64,000 bases of DNA. Origin: Agrypnus murinus. Lineage: Eukaryota; Arthropoda; Insecta; Coleoptera; Elateridae. This document shows, in pieces, positions 39,909 to 51,600 of this stretch. Each line of letters starts with the position of its first letter. Positions within the stretch are counted from its first letter, which is position 1. The DNA lies in contig OV816029.1 in NCBI GenBank assembly GCA_929113105.1, positions 88,588,622-88,652,621 on the forward strand. The letters are read 5' to 3'. The translations under genes were made by a program, and so were the position numbers. The notes beneath the pieces were generated by a model that saw nothing but the letters and a program-made list of their open reading frames with translations, did no database searches and had not been told where the DNA came from.

Positions 39909-42900
39909 TATAAACGTTTAGAATTTACACACTTTAAAAATACGGTAATCTTTTCAATATGTGATAATAAAAACAACAGACAGCTGACATCACAATCAAA
40001 AATGTTTTTGTGAAAATTAAAGTTTAAAATTCCTACATTAACTTATATGAAAAATGAGATCGGTAAGGTAAAAACATGACGTCTTGATTGTAAAATTTAT
40101 TTTCTGTAACGATGATTTCACCATTGCTAATGAATTTCCAATTAGCTGGTGTAGAAAGTTAAAATTCAAACATGAAAGACTATTGCTTTAATCGAAATAT
40201 TTTAAAAGTTGCCGACGACTAATTATTATTTAATAACAACCGTAAATTCTGAGTAAATCTGTTTGGATATTTTCTGAAGCCTTAATCAATTTTGTTTGTA
40301 TTAAAATCTAGAAATTTCAGAAAAACGGTTTTAAAATAAATTGTATGTAGTTATACATTGTGAAATAAAAAATGCAAGAATAAAATACATACACGGATTA
40401 AACTAAACTATATATTAAGAAATATTAATTACGGTTTTTATAGCATCTTACAGGAAAAAGATTACATTCAATCAGGATCACAACATATATCATTAACTAG
40501 ATATCATAAATAAATATATTATATATTCAAGGTAGAGTAAAGACATGAGGATATCCATCGTTTGACTAATGTCTATTTATTAAAGCAAATAAGTTATGAA
40601 ATGAAGCAGGGAGTCTATTGCCTAATACTTTTATGATTTTTCTAGCCTATAGATCTGCAGTTAGAAACACGGGCCTGCTAAATGTCTGTAATTCACCTAC
40701 CCTATCAATATGTCGTACAATGCATACATTTAATATTATTATTAAAATTTTATAAATAAAAACGATAAAAGAAGTTTATAGTTTTTCATTTATTTTTATG
40801 TTAAACATATACGGTAGCAAGATCTAGAATGCTCCTACCCCTCAGAAGTGAAGGTCTTCAACAACTTCAGATTAGCAAATTAAAACTTGCTAGAGTCAAC
40901 ATCTAACTCTGAATGTCATACAGAGCTATCAACTAAATCATATACAGCTTTTGCTTAATTGTACGAATAACTCGTTCAACTATTGAAGTCTTAATCACGG
41001 AATACGTAGAGTAATGATTTATGTTGTATTCATTCATTAACTTTAACTCGGTAAATACAAATTCATATATGAGAGAAATGTTATATAAGTCAATACAGCC
41101 CTATAACTCTCATTTATTGAGCTATACAAAAGATTTATATCTACGCTAAACTAAAGATTAATAGAAGTAATGCATTCCTGATATTATAAGATAACGATAA
41201 AACACATGATTATTCTTAGACTAAGGTCTAATTTAGGTAGTCAAATTGTAGGTAATCGAATTGTAGGTACATATCATGATATGATATCATACAATTATAT
41301 TCTAGTAAGAATTGTAATAAAGTCACTGCTATAAATAACAACATTCTTTATTACGATCATCTATCATTATCATAATCATCTAATGTCATGCAGAGTCAGC
41401 AGCTAGCTCCTAAGTTCGTATATGCGAGAATCGGTATTATATAACACACACATCAGTCTACATTCATTGTTCTAATATTGATAGAAACTTTCTAGAATCA
41501 ATAAAGTTGTACTACATATATTCAACTAATTTGAATATACGATAACGGATACTCATTATACTTCTATGCACATAATCGAGGTATCAGTACACTCCAACCA
41601 TGTGATCAAGATTGTAGTATTCAAATCAAGCTTTCTAGCCCCTATACAAGTATTCTAGAACACAGAGTATTCATCACTAAACGTATTCTTCATATATGAA
41701 ATCATAAAGTTCGAGTCTAACTACTGACGAGGTGAAAGAATAGGTGCAATCGGTTTATGACCATATCAGGCTCCCTATGATTATTATAAATGTCTTAACA
41801 GAATAAAAAGGGTGAAATGAATATAACTTATAGGATTTAATCAAACTAGAAAAATATCGATATATATCCTGCGTTGAGAAAATAATTATACTATGCAAGC
41901 ATCAATACGCTACATACGATTATGAACCTAAGTATAAGTATGAACCTATACTTTAAGCGCTGAATAATACTATGCATATTTCGAGTAGAATATGCGGAAA
42001 ACATCATCAGTGAGAGATATATGGACCTACAGACCGTATCAAACAGGATCCGACGAGTTGAGACAAGCAGAAATCGGTTAGTAGGAGAACTGTTGTATTA
42101 AATGTCTAGGTATAGGGGAAATGTAAACGTTTTAGTGATTCCTCCATTCCTCTTTAGACGGTAATAAATAACAGAAGCAGCAGACCTACTTATTTAGCCA
42201 CGATTTATCGGTGTTGCTGTTTATATGAATAACTATGAAGTTAAAATGTCATTCTACAAAGCTGAGCGCATTTAACATAATAGTAGATGTGAACCGTATA
42301 GTGTGCCTAGGAAGTGTGATTCACCTCAATTTCAACCGAATAGCGATGATATCAAAACTTTTAAAAAGCTTGCAAAAGAAACATACGATATGTATGTTTG
42401 GAAATGTAAAGTTCAAAACCTTTAGTTTTCGGAACAAATTTGAGACACTTGTTTCCTACACTATGAAGCGTATAATCGGTCAATATGTATCCATCAAGTT
42501 CGTTGTGTTTCAGATATCCTAATATGTACGAAGCATCATCTATAAAATCTTTAAATGAGTCTTCGTTAAACTGTACACCTAGATCAGTGCCTTTCTTCAA
42601 GATTCTTATAAACACATCAAAATTCTTGAAAGGATCCAGTCCAAGATGTAAATATTTTGAACCACTGTTGTTTAACGGCAGCTGTATTTCACAAAGAAGT
42701 CTTGACTTTTCGTAGTTTAAAATTTTTTCATCATCATCCTAAACTTGTATATCGTATGTTTCTTTTGCAAGCTTTGATATCATCGCTATTCGGTTGAAAT
42801 TGAGGTGAATCACACTTCCTAGGCACACTATACGGTTCACATCTACTATTATGTTAAATGCGCTCAGCTTTGTAGAATGACATTTTAACTATGAATAAAC

Positions 42901-44465
42901 AGCAACACCGATAAATCGTGGCTAAATAAGTAGGTCTGCTGCTTCTGTTATTTATTACCGTCTAAAGAGGAAGGGAGGAATCACTAAAACGTTTACATTT
43001 CCCCTATACCTAAACATTTAATACAACAGTTCTCCTACTAACCGATTTCTGCTTGTCTCAACTCGTCGGATCCTGTTTGATACGGTCTGTAGGTCCATAT
43101 ATCTCTCACTGATGATGTTTTCCGCATATTCTACTCGAAATATGCATAGTATTCGTCAGCGCTTAAAGTATAGGTTCATACTTATACTTAGGTTCATAAT
43201 CGTATGTAGCGTATTGATGCTTGCATAGTATAATTATTTTCTCAACGCAGGATATATATAATGATAGTTATAGGGCTGTATTGACTTATATAACATTTCT
43301 CTCATATATGAATTTGTATTTACCGAGTTAAAGTTAATGAATGAATACAACATAAATCATTACTCTACGTATTCCGTGATTAAGACTTCAATAGTTGAAC
43401 GAGTTATTCGTACAATTAAGCAAAAGCTGTATATGATTTAGTTGATAGCTCTGTATGACATTCAGAGTTAGATGTTGACTCTAGCAAGTTTTAATTTGCT
43501 AATCTGAAGTTGTTGAAGACCTTCACTTCTGAAGGGTAGGAGCATTCTAGATCTTGCTACCGTATATGTTTAACATAAAAATAAATGAAAAACTATAAAC
43601 TTCTTTTATCGTTTTTATTTATAAAATTTTAATAATAATATTAAATGTATGCATTGTACGACATATTGATAGGGTAGGTGGATTGCAGGCATTTAGCAGG
43701 CCCGTGTTTCTAACTGCAGATCTATAGGCTAGAAAAATCATAAAAGTATTAAGCAATAGACTCCCTGCTTCACTTCATAACTTATTTGCTTTAATAAATA
43801 AACATTAGTCAAACGATGGATATCCTCATGTCTTTACTCTAACTTCAATATATAATATATTTATTTATGATATCTAGTTAATGATATATGTTGTGATCCT
43901 GATTGAATGTAATCTTTTTCCTGTAAGATGCTATAAAAGCCGTAATTAATATTTCTTAATATATAGTTTAGTTTAATCCGTGTATGTATTTTATTCTTGC
44001 ATTTTTTATTTCACAATGTATAACTACATACAATTTATTTTAAAACCGTTTTTCTGAAATTTCTAGATTTTAATACAAACAAAATTGATTTAGGCTTCAG
44101 GAAATATCCAAACAGATTTACTCAGAATTTACGGTTGTTATTAAATAATAATTAGCCGTCGGCAACTTTTAAAATATTTCGATTAAAGCAATAGTCTTTC
44201 ATGTTTGAATTTTAACTTTCTACACCAGCTAATTGGAAATTCATTAGCTATGGTGAAATCATCGTTACAGAAAATAAATTTTACAATCAAGACGTCATGT
44301 TTTTACCTTACCGATCTCATTTTTCATATAAGTTAATGTAGGAATTTTAAACTTTAATTTTCACAAAAACATTTTTGATTGTGATGTCAGTTGTCTGTTG
44401 TTTTTATTATCACATATTGAAAAGATTACCGTATTTTTAAAGTGTGTAAATTCTAAACGTTTATA
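39909..44465. mobile_element. Foldback-type element with kilobase inverted arms
   Basis: 39909-42391 and 42749-44465 are inverted copies at very high identity, starting TATAAACGTTTAGAATTTAC. The right arm lacks a 766-bp part (41105-41870) of the left arm, which accounts for the whole length difference. The 357-bp centre plus the adjoining arm holds one gene. The outer flanks share TATA on both sides, so the target duplication is TA or TATA at most, or part of the TIR. Confidence 0.88.
42361..42783 (-). pseudogene. Gene at the centre of the foldback element, one in-frame stop
   Basis: 141 codons from ATG 42783 (MISKLAKETYDIQV), interrupted by TAG at 42739-42741 and then open to 42361. Text after the stop includes KYLHLGLDPFKNFDVFIRIL, GTDLGVQFNEDSFKDFIDDA and GYILTDYTLHSVGNKCLKFV. 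The order of features (LGL-PF, IR/K-LKKGT, GV-F-E--F/W, then basic strands) parallels element B gene 1 at 17659-18351. Alternatively TTTAG before the acidic GATGATGATG could be a splice acceptor. The first exon would then lie in the arm, so either arm could drive it. Function unknown. Confidence 0.5.
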
Positions 44466-44570
44466 GTTTTAAATGTTAAAAGATTACATCTTCAGACTGT
44501 AAACATTGAATTTCATTAATTATTAAATTCATTCGCAAAAATAAAATCTTCACTATCTACGGTTTTTACA

Positions 44571-44573
<3 letters not shown>

Positions 44574-44666
<93 letters not shown>
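44574..44666. repeat. (TA)n microsatellite
   Basis: About 46 TA units, uninterrupted apart from a C near each end. It lies between the foldback element and the GCGTCC-rich stretch. Confidence 0.98.
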
Positions 44667-44667
<1 letters not shown>

Positions 44668-44850
44668 ATAGAGGCCTACCATGCGTCCGGACCAAAAGCG
44701 TAGCGCCCAGCGTCCGGCGTATATAAGTGTATATAAATGATGGTATCAGTCAGCGTCTTTTGCAAGCTATAGGTTTATTCAGCGTCTGTTTATTTTATGC
44801 AAGCTATAGGTTTATACAGCGTCCATTTATTTTTTCAGTATTGGCCAGCC
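44667..44850. repeat. CAGCGTC-rich subterminal-like block
   Basis: ATGCGTCCGGACC at 44686 is followed by several CAGCGTC(C/T) units and two copies of GCAAGCTATAGGTTTAT. The same CAGCGTCCG unit and GGACGCAT occur at the right edge of the window (63927-64000), so the two could be ends of one large element. Confidence 0.5.
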
Positions 44851-45690
44851 TGCTTGAATTCCTTTGCCTGTCTGCGGTGTCGAGTTACTCTCTGCATTTC
44901 TGAGTAAAGATTGCGTCATTTAAACTGGCAAAAATAATTCTATTTTATTAACGCTATGTAATAAATACTTTTAGTTTCGTTTCTGTATGTGTATGAATTT
45001 TATTTAGAAGGCTTTCAGATTTAAAATATTATATGCATAAAAACATCATAAAACTCGAAATATTATTGGATTTATATGAAATTTTATAGAAAGGGATTTT
45101 TGAGGTCGCTGATTTCAAATTTGTTGTCATCGTTAGCAAATTTTGAAAGGACGTATGAAATATGTCGTCCATAGTAATTAAAATCTAAAATACTAAAGTA
45201 TTTTAAAACATTTTGTTTCCGTTTACATTTTAAAGTTTTCCATCGACGGTGTCCAACAATTACTGCTGTAGAAATCGATTTACATATTTAAGCTATCATC
45301 TTTAGTAATAAGTTCAGTGAATAGTAGAAAGTAATTATTACAGTTTTGACATGCATGCAAACACAGTCTGAAATTCTAGCCATTGTCCATTACCCTAATA
45401 TCCATCGTTCGAGAAATTATTTTTTTAAATAAAATCTACACATTTTTTAAATGTCAACATCATAACGTACACTTTTAACATAACTAGATTTACGGTACAA
45501 AATCAGATTTTTAGCTCTGTTCTTTGCCGAAAAAATGTAAATGTTTTCAAAATTCTTTAAAAATTATAAAAAGTACGGAATTTTTGGCAATTTCCCAATT
45601 CTGAATCTGTTCACTAACTGAGAATTCGAATTAAGTGTCATTTGTGAATTAAGTGACACAATAATCAGCATTTGTTTTTTACGTGTGCTA
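44851..45690. other. No gene recognised
   Basis: AT-rich sequence without a supported frame or repeat. Confidence 0.4.
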
Positions 45691-46559
45691 GAATTGGTTT
45701 TAAAGTTCGACTACTGTTTTAGTAGAAGCAAATCGACCAGCTATCGTGATTCCCGTATGAACTGAAAGGCAAAAATGTATGGATGTTTTTATATGATAGC
45801 CTATGTATTGGGGTAGAAGTTCCGACAATTCGTCAAAAAATCGTCCTGTGCAGGGGTGCTGTAGGGGTGATTTTAGATCAAAATCGACAATTTTTAAAAT
45901 CCACACTTTAATATTTATATCGCAATATCTTGGGAACTAATTGCGATATCGTTGTAGTTCTTTTTTTAAATTAATGCTCAAACATGAGCGCTTCTAACTA
46001 TATAAAGCAGATTAATAAAATTTGTTTAATTAATTTAAACAATATGTCTGAACTTGAAATTTAGCTTTTCGTGTAATGTAAATTACACTAAGTGACAAAG
46101 TTTCTTATCTTTGGAAATTTTCCTATACATCCTGCGGAAGAATTAATGGTAAAGGTTTCAAAAAGTTTTTAAAAAAAGAATTATAAACTTATGTTTAATA
46201 GTTTTGGAGATATCGATTGTTTTGTGAAGCGCAGTGATAGCGCGTGGCACAACTCCTTACAGGCTTCGTAAATACGTGCAACGATTCATTTATACGAACT
46301 ATTTATGTTTGTAATTTTGTAATGTCTTCATACAAACGTAATATAAGAGTTTGGAAAAAAAGAAAGCAAGATTGTTTAAAGTATAGAATGTTTGAAAAGC
46401 CAATAAATAGCGATTAAACAGCCAAAAAACACAGTTTACTACAATTTATATTTAATATTAAGTTGAACCGTTACCAAGAGTTTCCTCTAAAAGGTCAATG
46501 TTGTTTCCAGCAAATTGAATAAATCTTCCTCTTATTAATTGTGATGGAACAATGTTTTT

Positions 46560-47027
46560 TCATTTTCGTAGAATTTCAGATTGTGCAACGGAGTTTCTAA
46601 TTCTCATGATATTGATATTCCTATAAGGTAGAGAATGCCCACAGGAATGAAGGGTTTCGATGATTTTGCTTGATTTAGTCTCTTGATGAACCAGTAAACC
46701 CAAAGCGGCGTGTTTTGGAGTATGCTTTTTAAAATTGGAATGACAGTAAATTATGTCTTGACAAATATTCAGAACAACATTTTTTTTCCTTTCATCGTCT
46801 GAATCTTCGACTAGCAACTGTATTAATAAAAACAGTTTATCTGGAATGTACTCTCTAAAACTATTGCTACTTAAATCTTTGTAGTTGTCCAATCCCTTTA
46901 CTTGTGACATATCACTTTTAATGCTGTTGCAGAGATTGACGATCTCAGATATTTCAGAACAACCAATTTGCAAGAAATCGTAAGATTGCAGATCATCTTT
47001 CTGTTCGATCTCAATTATCTGTGACTT
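46560..47027 (-). pseudogene. Transposon-associated protein fragment, unknown family
   Basis: The minus frame is open from a TGA near 47027 to 46560 with no obvious ATG. Text such as EYIPDKLFLLIQLLVEDSDD, KKHTPKHAALGLLVHQETKS and SKIIETLHSCGHSLPYRNIN follows a pattern that recurs in many multicopy invertebrate transposon proteins (PKH--LGL-VH--T-SK, then a G-S--Y block). Catalytic residues are not recognised, and neighbouring sequence at 47040-47340 may be more of the same gene in other frames. Confidence 0.45.
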
Positions 47028-47507
47028 TCACAAGATTTAAACAAATTCTCTGCTATATATTTAGCTTGAAAAGTTTTAATATTTTTTTACTTGTAAAACT
47101 AGAGTAACACCTTTGATGCCAGTCTAACTCATGACTTTGAGAGGAATTAATAATGCCTAGAACTTTATTTAAAAATTCATCATGATCAGGATTTACATTT
47201 AGCTGATTTAGCCTTAATTGAACACTATTTTTAAATGTTAAGAATGATTTTGGAGCACTTGAAACTAAATTGTCCGCTTGTTGACAAGTTATGCAGGTTT
47301 TCTGTTTTTTCTTGCGATATTGAATCGTTTTTATCTTTGATTCTTTTTTTTAATAATGCCCTGTCGGTTGAGCAGTTCTGCTATTCACGACACTGATATG
47401 TATTAATTTATTTGATTTAGCGGTTTAATAGCACGCGAGACAAAACTCTTCACATTATACTATTATTAGTATTGTTAATTATTACTTAATTATTATTTAA
47501 TTATTAT

Positions 47508-50243
47508 TTAATTGTCACTATCACCGTTACTGTTACTACCGTCTTCACTGCCAGAAAGAAAAACGTCTTGTGGTAATCTACACTTTAACCTAGGTGATAT
47601 TGTTTTTGCTCCGATATTGTAATAGACGGCACTTGCACATTCCTTTAAGTTTTGAAAGTATTTTTTAACTCCTGTTCGAATAAATTCTTCGATAGTTGGT
47701 AGTTGACTTTCTTCGTGTAGCTGTTGATTTCTAATATACCATGGAGCATTAAACACTATTCTTAATATTTTGTTCTGTAGGCGTTGTATCTTGTTAATGT
47801 TGGTTTTTGCTGTTGTTCCCCATATTACACTAGCATAGGTAACAATCGGTCTGATTATACTTTTGTAGATAAGCAGTCCACACTCAATCTTCAAATGTGA
47901 CTGTTTATTTAAGAGTGGATAAAGCATTCCGAGCCTGGCATAGGCCTCATTCAGTTTTTTGTTAACATGCAGTCTCCAAGTCAATCTACTGTCTAATAGC
48001 AGTCCCAAGTATTTAACTCCTTCGTCTTTTGATAGAAAATCGATTGTTTGCCTATTAATCTCTAACTTCGGCGGTATTTTGTACTTTCTTAAGGAGAATA
48101 TTTTCACTTGCGTTTTTGTCGGGTTGAGCTGGATGTGCCACTTTTTGCACCATTTTTCCAAAATTGAAAGGGAATGTTGCAATTTATTTCGTGCTTCTTT
48201 TATATTCCAGTGTTGTGCTAATAATGCGATATCGTCGGCGAATGTAGCTATGTGAGTGTTATCGTGTGTAGGAATGTCATACACATAAAGGTTGTACAGC
48301 AATGGACCCAGTACTGAACCTTGTGGTATACCTGCTTTGATATCTTTTTTTTCTGAGAGCTGGTCATTAATACGCACTTGAAATGTTCTATCTTTTAAAT
48401 AAGATGTTATCAAAGTTGTTAAATAGTTGGGAAATTTTAAGTTCATTAATTTATGTACTAAGCCTTTATGCCACACTTTGTCAAACGCCTTAGTAACGTC
48501 TAAGAAAATACCTATTGTGTGTTCTTTGTATTCAAATCCTTGCACTATAATTTCAGATATTCTGTGTAGCTGGTGGAGTGTAGAGTGCTTCGTTTTAAAT
48601 CCAAACTGATGAGGTGGTATTATTTGATTATCTGTAGAAAAATCAGTTAGTCGATTTTTAATAATTTTTTCAAATAATTTTCCCAATGTCGGTAACAAAC
48701 TTATTGGCCTATAGCTATTTGGTTGCTCAGCAGGTTTACCTGGCTTGTGAAATACTATTATTTCAGCATGTTTCCACATTTCTGGATAATACTGTAGGCG
48801 AAAACAAGCATTAAAGATAGTACATAAGGCTGCTAGAATTTTCTTAGGCAGTTGTTTAAGAACTTCGTTCGGTATCAAGTCATGTCCAGGTGTTTTTTTT
48901 GTTTTGAGGCTTTTTATGTAATGGCTTAATTCTTTTATAGTTGTCGGTTTAAAGTCAATATCTTCTTGAAGTGATGCCTGATTTGAGGTTTGTAAATTTT
49001 CCTCATCATTAGGGTCGACGTCAGTGGAAAAAGTTAGTTGAAGATGATTAGCTAACTGATTTGCTTTTTCTAGATCTGTGAAAGCTGTGAAATTTCCGTC
49101 TTTTAAAGCAGCTATGTGACTAGGTTGTTTTAATAACCGTTTTGTTGCCTGCCACATGTTGGGGTCATTGGTATCAATTGTTGACAGATAATTTTGATAT
49201 GATGTAAAAGTATGATGTTCCAATTTGCTTTTTACTAGCCGATTAAGGTAGTTGTACTGTTGTTTAAACAACTGATCCCTGGTTCGATTCCATAGTCTTC
49301 TTGTTCGATTTTTTAAGGCTATGAGGTTAAAGATTTGTTGTGGTAGTGTGACTACCACGCGTTTTTTAATCGGTACTGTTTTTGTTGACCTATTAACGGC
49401 TTCGATGATGCTTTTCGTAAGGTTTGTTATGGCATTATCAACTTCCTCTTCAGAATGAATAGCAGTAGGGCAACAGTATATGTCATTTATGTAGTTTTTA
49501 AAGGTATCCCAGTCAACTTTACCTTTGATTAATTTTTGACGTGAAGTAATGATGGATGGCATCGAGTTAAATGATGCTACTACAGGTAAGTGATCAGAAT
49601 CTAGTTCGTGTAGTACAACTTGTTGCATAGGTAGATTAAAATTCTTTACAAGTATTATATCCAGTATATCAGGTTTCCATCGTGGATTGTGAGGATAATA
49701 AGTTGGTTCGAGCGGAGCAACTACTTGTATACCGTTTGCAGTAATAACATTATAGAGTCGTGTCCCATTCGGATTGTTTACTCTACAGTTCCATATAGTG
49801 TTTTTACAGTTTAAGTCGCCCAATAAAAGTGTGGGAATTGCACTGTTAAATATAGAGGCCAATTCTTTACCATTGAGTTTTTTGTTGGGCTGTTTATAGG
49901 CAGCTACAATTTTAACTTTTCGCTTATAATGGTCTTCAATTACCACAGAAGTTGCCTCTAGGAAATCAAATTCTCCATCAAAAAGTGGCGAGTGGCGTAT
50001 ACTATTTTTTATTATGATGGCAACACCACCGTATGTATTGTCTGCTACCCTATCATATCGATGAACTTGATATCCGGGCACTCTAAAAATTTCACTCGGT
50101 TTTAGGTGGGTCTCTGATATACATGCTATGTCAATCTGATATCTGTTGAGAAAAGTTATAAATAACGACCTTTGTCGTTTAATTCCATCAGCGTTCCAAT
50201 TTAGGATTTTTAACTGATTGACTTTTGTTGCTTTAGGGGTCAT
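47508..50243 (-). CDS. Jockey ORF2: endonuclease and reverse transcriptase
   Basis: The product nicks target DNA and reverse-transcribes the element RNA. I start at ATG 50243 (MTPKATKVNQLKILNWNADG), because it overlaps the ORF1 stop. An upstream ATG at 50267 is also in frame. Apurinic-type endonuclease motifs: ILNWNADG, ISETHLK, GGVAI, LGDLNCKN near residue 150 and SDHLPV near residue 220. Reverse transcriptase: TPGHDLIPNEVL, SYRPISLLPTLGK, HQFGFK, FLDVTKAFD, GIPQGSVLGP and the catalytic FADD near residue 668. A C-terminal region with IQRLQNKILRIV follows. About 911 residues, with no stops or frameshifts. Confidence 0.96.
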   Translation of the reverse strand: MTPKATKVNQLKILNWNADGIKRQRSLFITFLNRYQIDIACISETHLKPSEIFRVPGYQVHRYDRVADNTYGGVAIIIKNSIRHSPLFDGEFDFLEATSVVIEDHYKRKVKIVAAYKQPNKKLNGKELASIFNSAIPTLLLGDLNCKNTIWNCRVNNPNGTRLYNVITANGIQVVAPLEPTYYPHNPRWKPDILDIILVKNFNLPMQQVVLHELDSDHLPVVASFNSMPSIITSRQKLIKGKVDWDTFKNYINDIYCCPTAIHSEEEVDNAITNLTKSIIEAVNRSTKTVPIKKRVVVTLPQQIFNLIALKNRTRRLWNRTRDQLFKQQYNYLNRLVKSKLEHHTFTSYQNYLSTIDTNDPNMWQATKRLLKQPSHIAALKDGNFTAFTDLEKANQLANHLQLTFSTDVDPNDEENLQTSNQASLQEDIDFKPTTIKELSHYIKSLKTKKTPGHDLIPNEVLKQLPKKILAALCTIFNACFRLQYYPEMWKHAEIIVFHKPGKPAEQPNSYRPISLLPTLGKLFEKIIKNRLTDFSTDNQIIPPHQFGFKTKHSTLHQLHRISEIIVQGFEYKEHTIGIFLDVTKAFDKVWHKGLVHKLMNLKFPNYLTTLITSYLKDRTFQVRINDQLSEKKDIKAGIPQGSVLGPLLYNLYVYDIPTHDNTHIATFADDIALLAQHWNIKEARNKLQHSLSILEKWCKKWHIQLNPTKTQVKIFSLRKYKIPPKLEINRQTIDFLSKDEGVKYLGLLLDSRLTWRLHVNKKLNEAYARLGMLYPLLNKQSHLKIECGLLIYKSIIRPIVTYASVIWGTTAKTNINKIQRLQNKILRIVFNAPWYIRNQQLHEESQLPTIEEFIRTGVKKYFQNLKECASAVYYNIGAKTISPRLKCRLPQDVFLSGSEDGSNSNGDSDN

Positions 50244-51543
50244 TGTTAAACAATAAGGGAATAACATTATTAAGTACAAATTGCTTTATTTGTTGTATAT
50301 ACGGAGTTATTGCGTTTATTATTACACTAAGTAGATCGCTGATTGAATTTCGTCGTTCCTCTGTATTTTGTGGAGCTGTTGCAGCAGTGGCTTGAGCATA
50401 AGTTCGGTTGTTATTAATAAACATGCAGTGAGGTTCTTTGCTTTGATCGGTGTGATTTTTTGTTTGTCGCTGGTTTCGTTGCAATTTGTTTTTGATTTGC
50501 TGGAAATAAGAACAGCCTCTATAGTTCGCAGGGTGGTTACTTCCACAATTAACGCAAGTAGCGGGCTCATTTGACGTTTTATTGCAATTTGTGTATAAAT
50601 GGTTCTCTTTGCATTTTACACATCTTGGCGGAAGATTACAATAGTTCTTCGTATGTGAAAAGCGCTGGCATCGGGTGCACTGTGGTATGTCTTGCGATTT
50701 TCTTCTTGGTTCTACTGCAACTACAGAGTAGAAGAGCCTTTCCAGTTTATATATGGTCTTAGCTTTTTCATTATTGTATAATTCTACTGCACAAATCGGT
50801 ATTGCATTTTTGCTTCTATTTAACAACCGTGTTACTTTAATTACTGGTAAATCTGGGTTATTAGCTGCTAATTCATTACGAATTTCATCCTCGGTTAGTG
50901 ATAATGGGACATTTTTTATGACCACCGACAGTGTTTTCTTTTGCGGGTCTCTAAATGTGTGAAACTTCAAGTTGTTATCAGTATAGTATTTTGTGAGTTT
51001 CCTATAATCATCAATTTTTGTTAAATTGATACGGAGACAATCATTGGTATATGTTGTGGTAAAGTTTGTAATATCTTGTTTAGTAATGTCGTCAATAATG
51101 TTTTTATGGTGATTAGCATCGTATAGAAAGATAGGGGGAATTTTTATTTTTGTATTTGTTGGTTGCTTGTTTGTATTGTTATGACTATCTGTGTGATTAT
51201 TGTCTTGGATTAGGTTTTCTAAATCCTCGGGTAAATAATATTTATTTTGAGTTAAGATATTGGAAGTATTCCATTTATAGCGTTTTTGTGCTTCACATGC
51301 AGTTGGTGATATTTCATTTGATCCACGTTTATTGTTCGGCATATTTCGGTCTTCTGTTATATCCATTGTCTCACCATCAGCTTCTACTGCTTGGGATATG
51401 CTACCGTATTCTATAACCTGTACATTGGGCTCGATGTGAATATTTTCACTGTTACTTTTTAACTTATTTTTGTTTTGTTTAGGCATTGTGTGATCCTTAT
51501 TACTGTTATCTACACTGTGGGTAAGGTCTCGCAAATAAGACAT
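50233..51543 (-). CDS. Jockey ORF1: Gag-like RNA-binding protein
   Basis: ORF1 proteins of Jockey elements coat element RNA and guide it into the nucleus. 436 codons from ATG 51543. The N-terminal 130 residues are polar and Asn-rich. A central RRM-like/PRE_C2HC region follows (VVIKNVPLSLTEDEIRNELA), then three zinc knuckles: CTRCQRFSHTKNYC, CVKCKENHLYTNC and CVNCGSNHPANYRGC. The stop overlaps the ORF2 ATG in ATGACCCCTAA, an arrangement suited to translational re-initiation. Intact. Confidence 0.95.
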   Translation of the reverse strand: MSYLRDLTHSVDNSNKDHTMPKQNKNKLKSNSENIHIEPNVQVIEYGSISQAVEADGETMDITEDRNMPNNKRGSNEISPTACEAQKRYKWNTSNILTQNKYYLPEDLENLIQDNNHTDSHNNTNKQPTNTKIKIPPIFLYDANHHKNIIDDITKQDITNFTTTYTNDCLRINLTKIDDYRKLTKYYTDNNLKFHTFRDPQKKTLSVVIKNVPLSLTEDEIRNELAANNPDLPVIKVTRLLNRSKNAIPICAVELYNNEKAKTIYKLERLFYSVVAVEPRRKSQDIPQCTRCQRFSHTKNYCNLPPRCVKCKENHLYTNCNKTSNEPATCVNCGSNHPANYRGCSYFQQIKNKLQRNQRQTKNHTDQSKEPHCMFINNNRTYAQATAATAPQNTEERRNSISDLLSVIINAITPYIQQIKQFVLNNVIPLLFNNDP

Positions 51544-51600
51544 CGATTAAGATTTAGATACTATGTACCTGCGGCCGAGTCCGCAGATACAAATTAATAT

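Larger units (their letters stand above)
47440..51600 (-). mobile_element. Jockey-type LINE with two intact ORFs
   Basis: ORF1 (51543-50233) and ORF2 (50243-47508) are both undamaged. The element ends in a short TAATTATTA-repeat tail near 47470-47510, as Jockey elements often do. About 60 bp of 5' leader, with GCGGCCGAGTCCGCAG near 51575, is present. It is the youngest-looking autonomous element in the window. No target duplication was found by eye. Confidence 0.88.
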
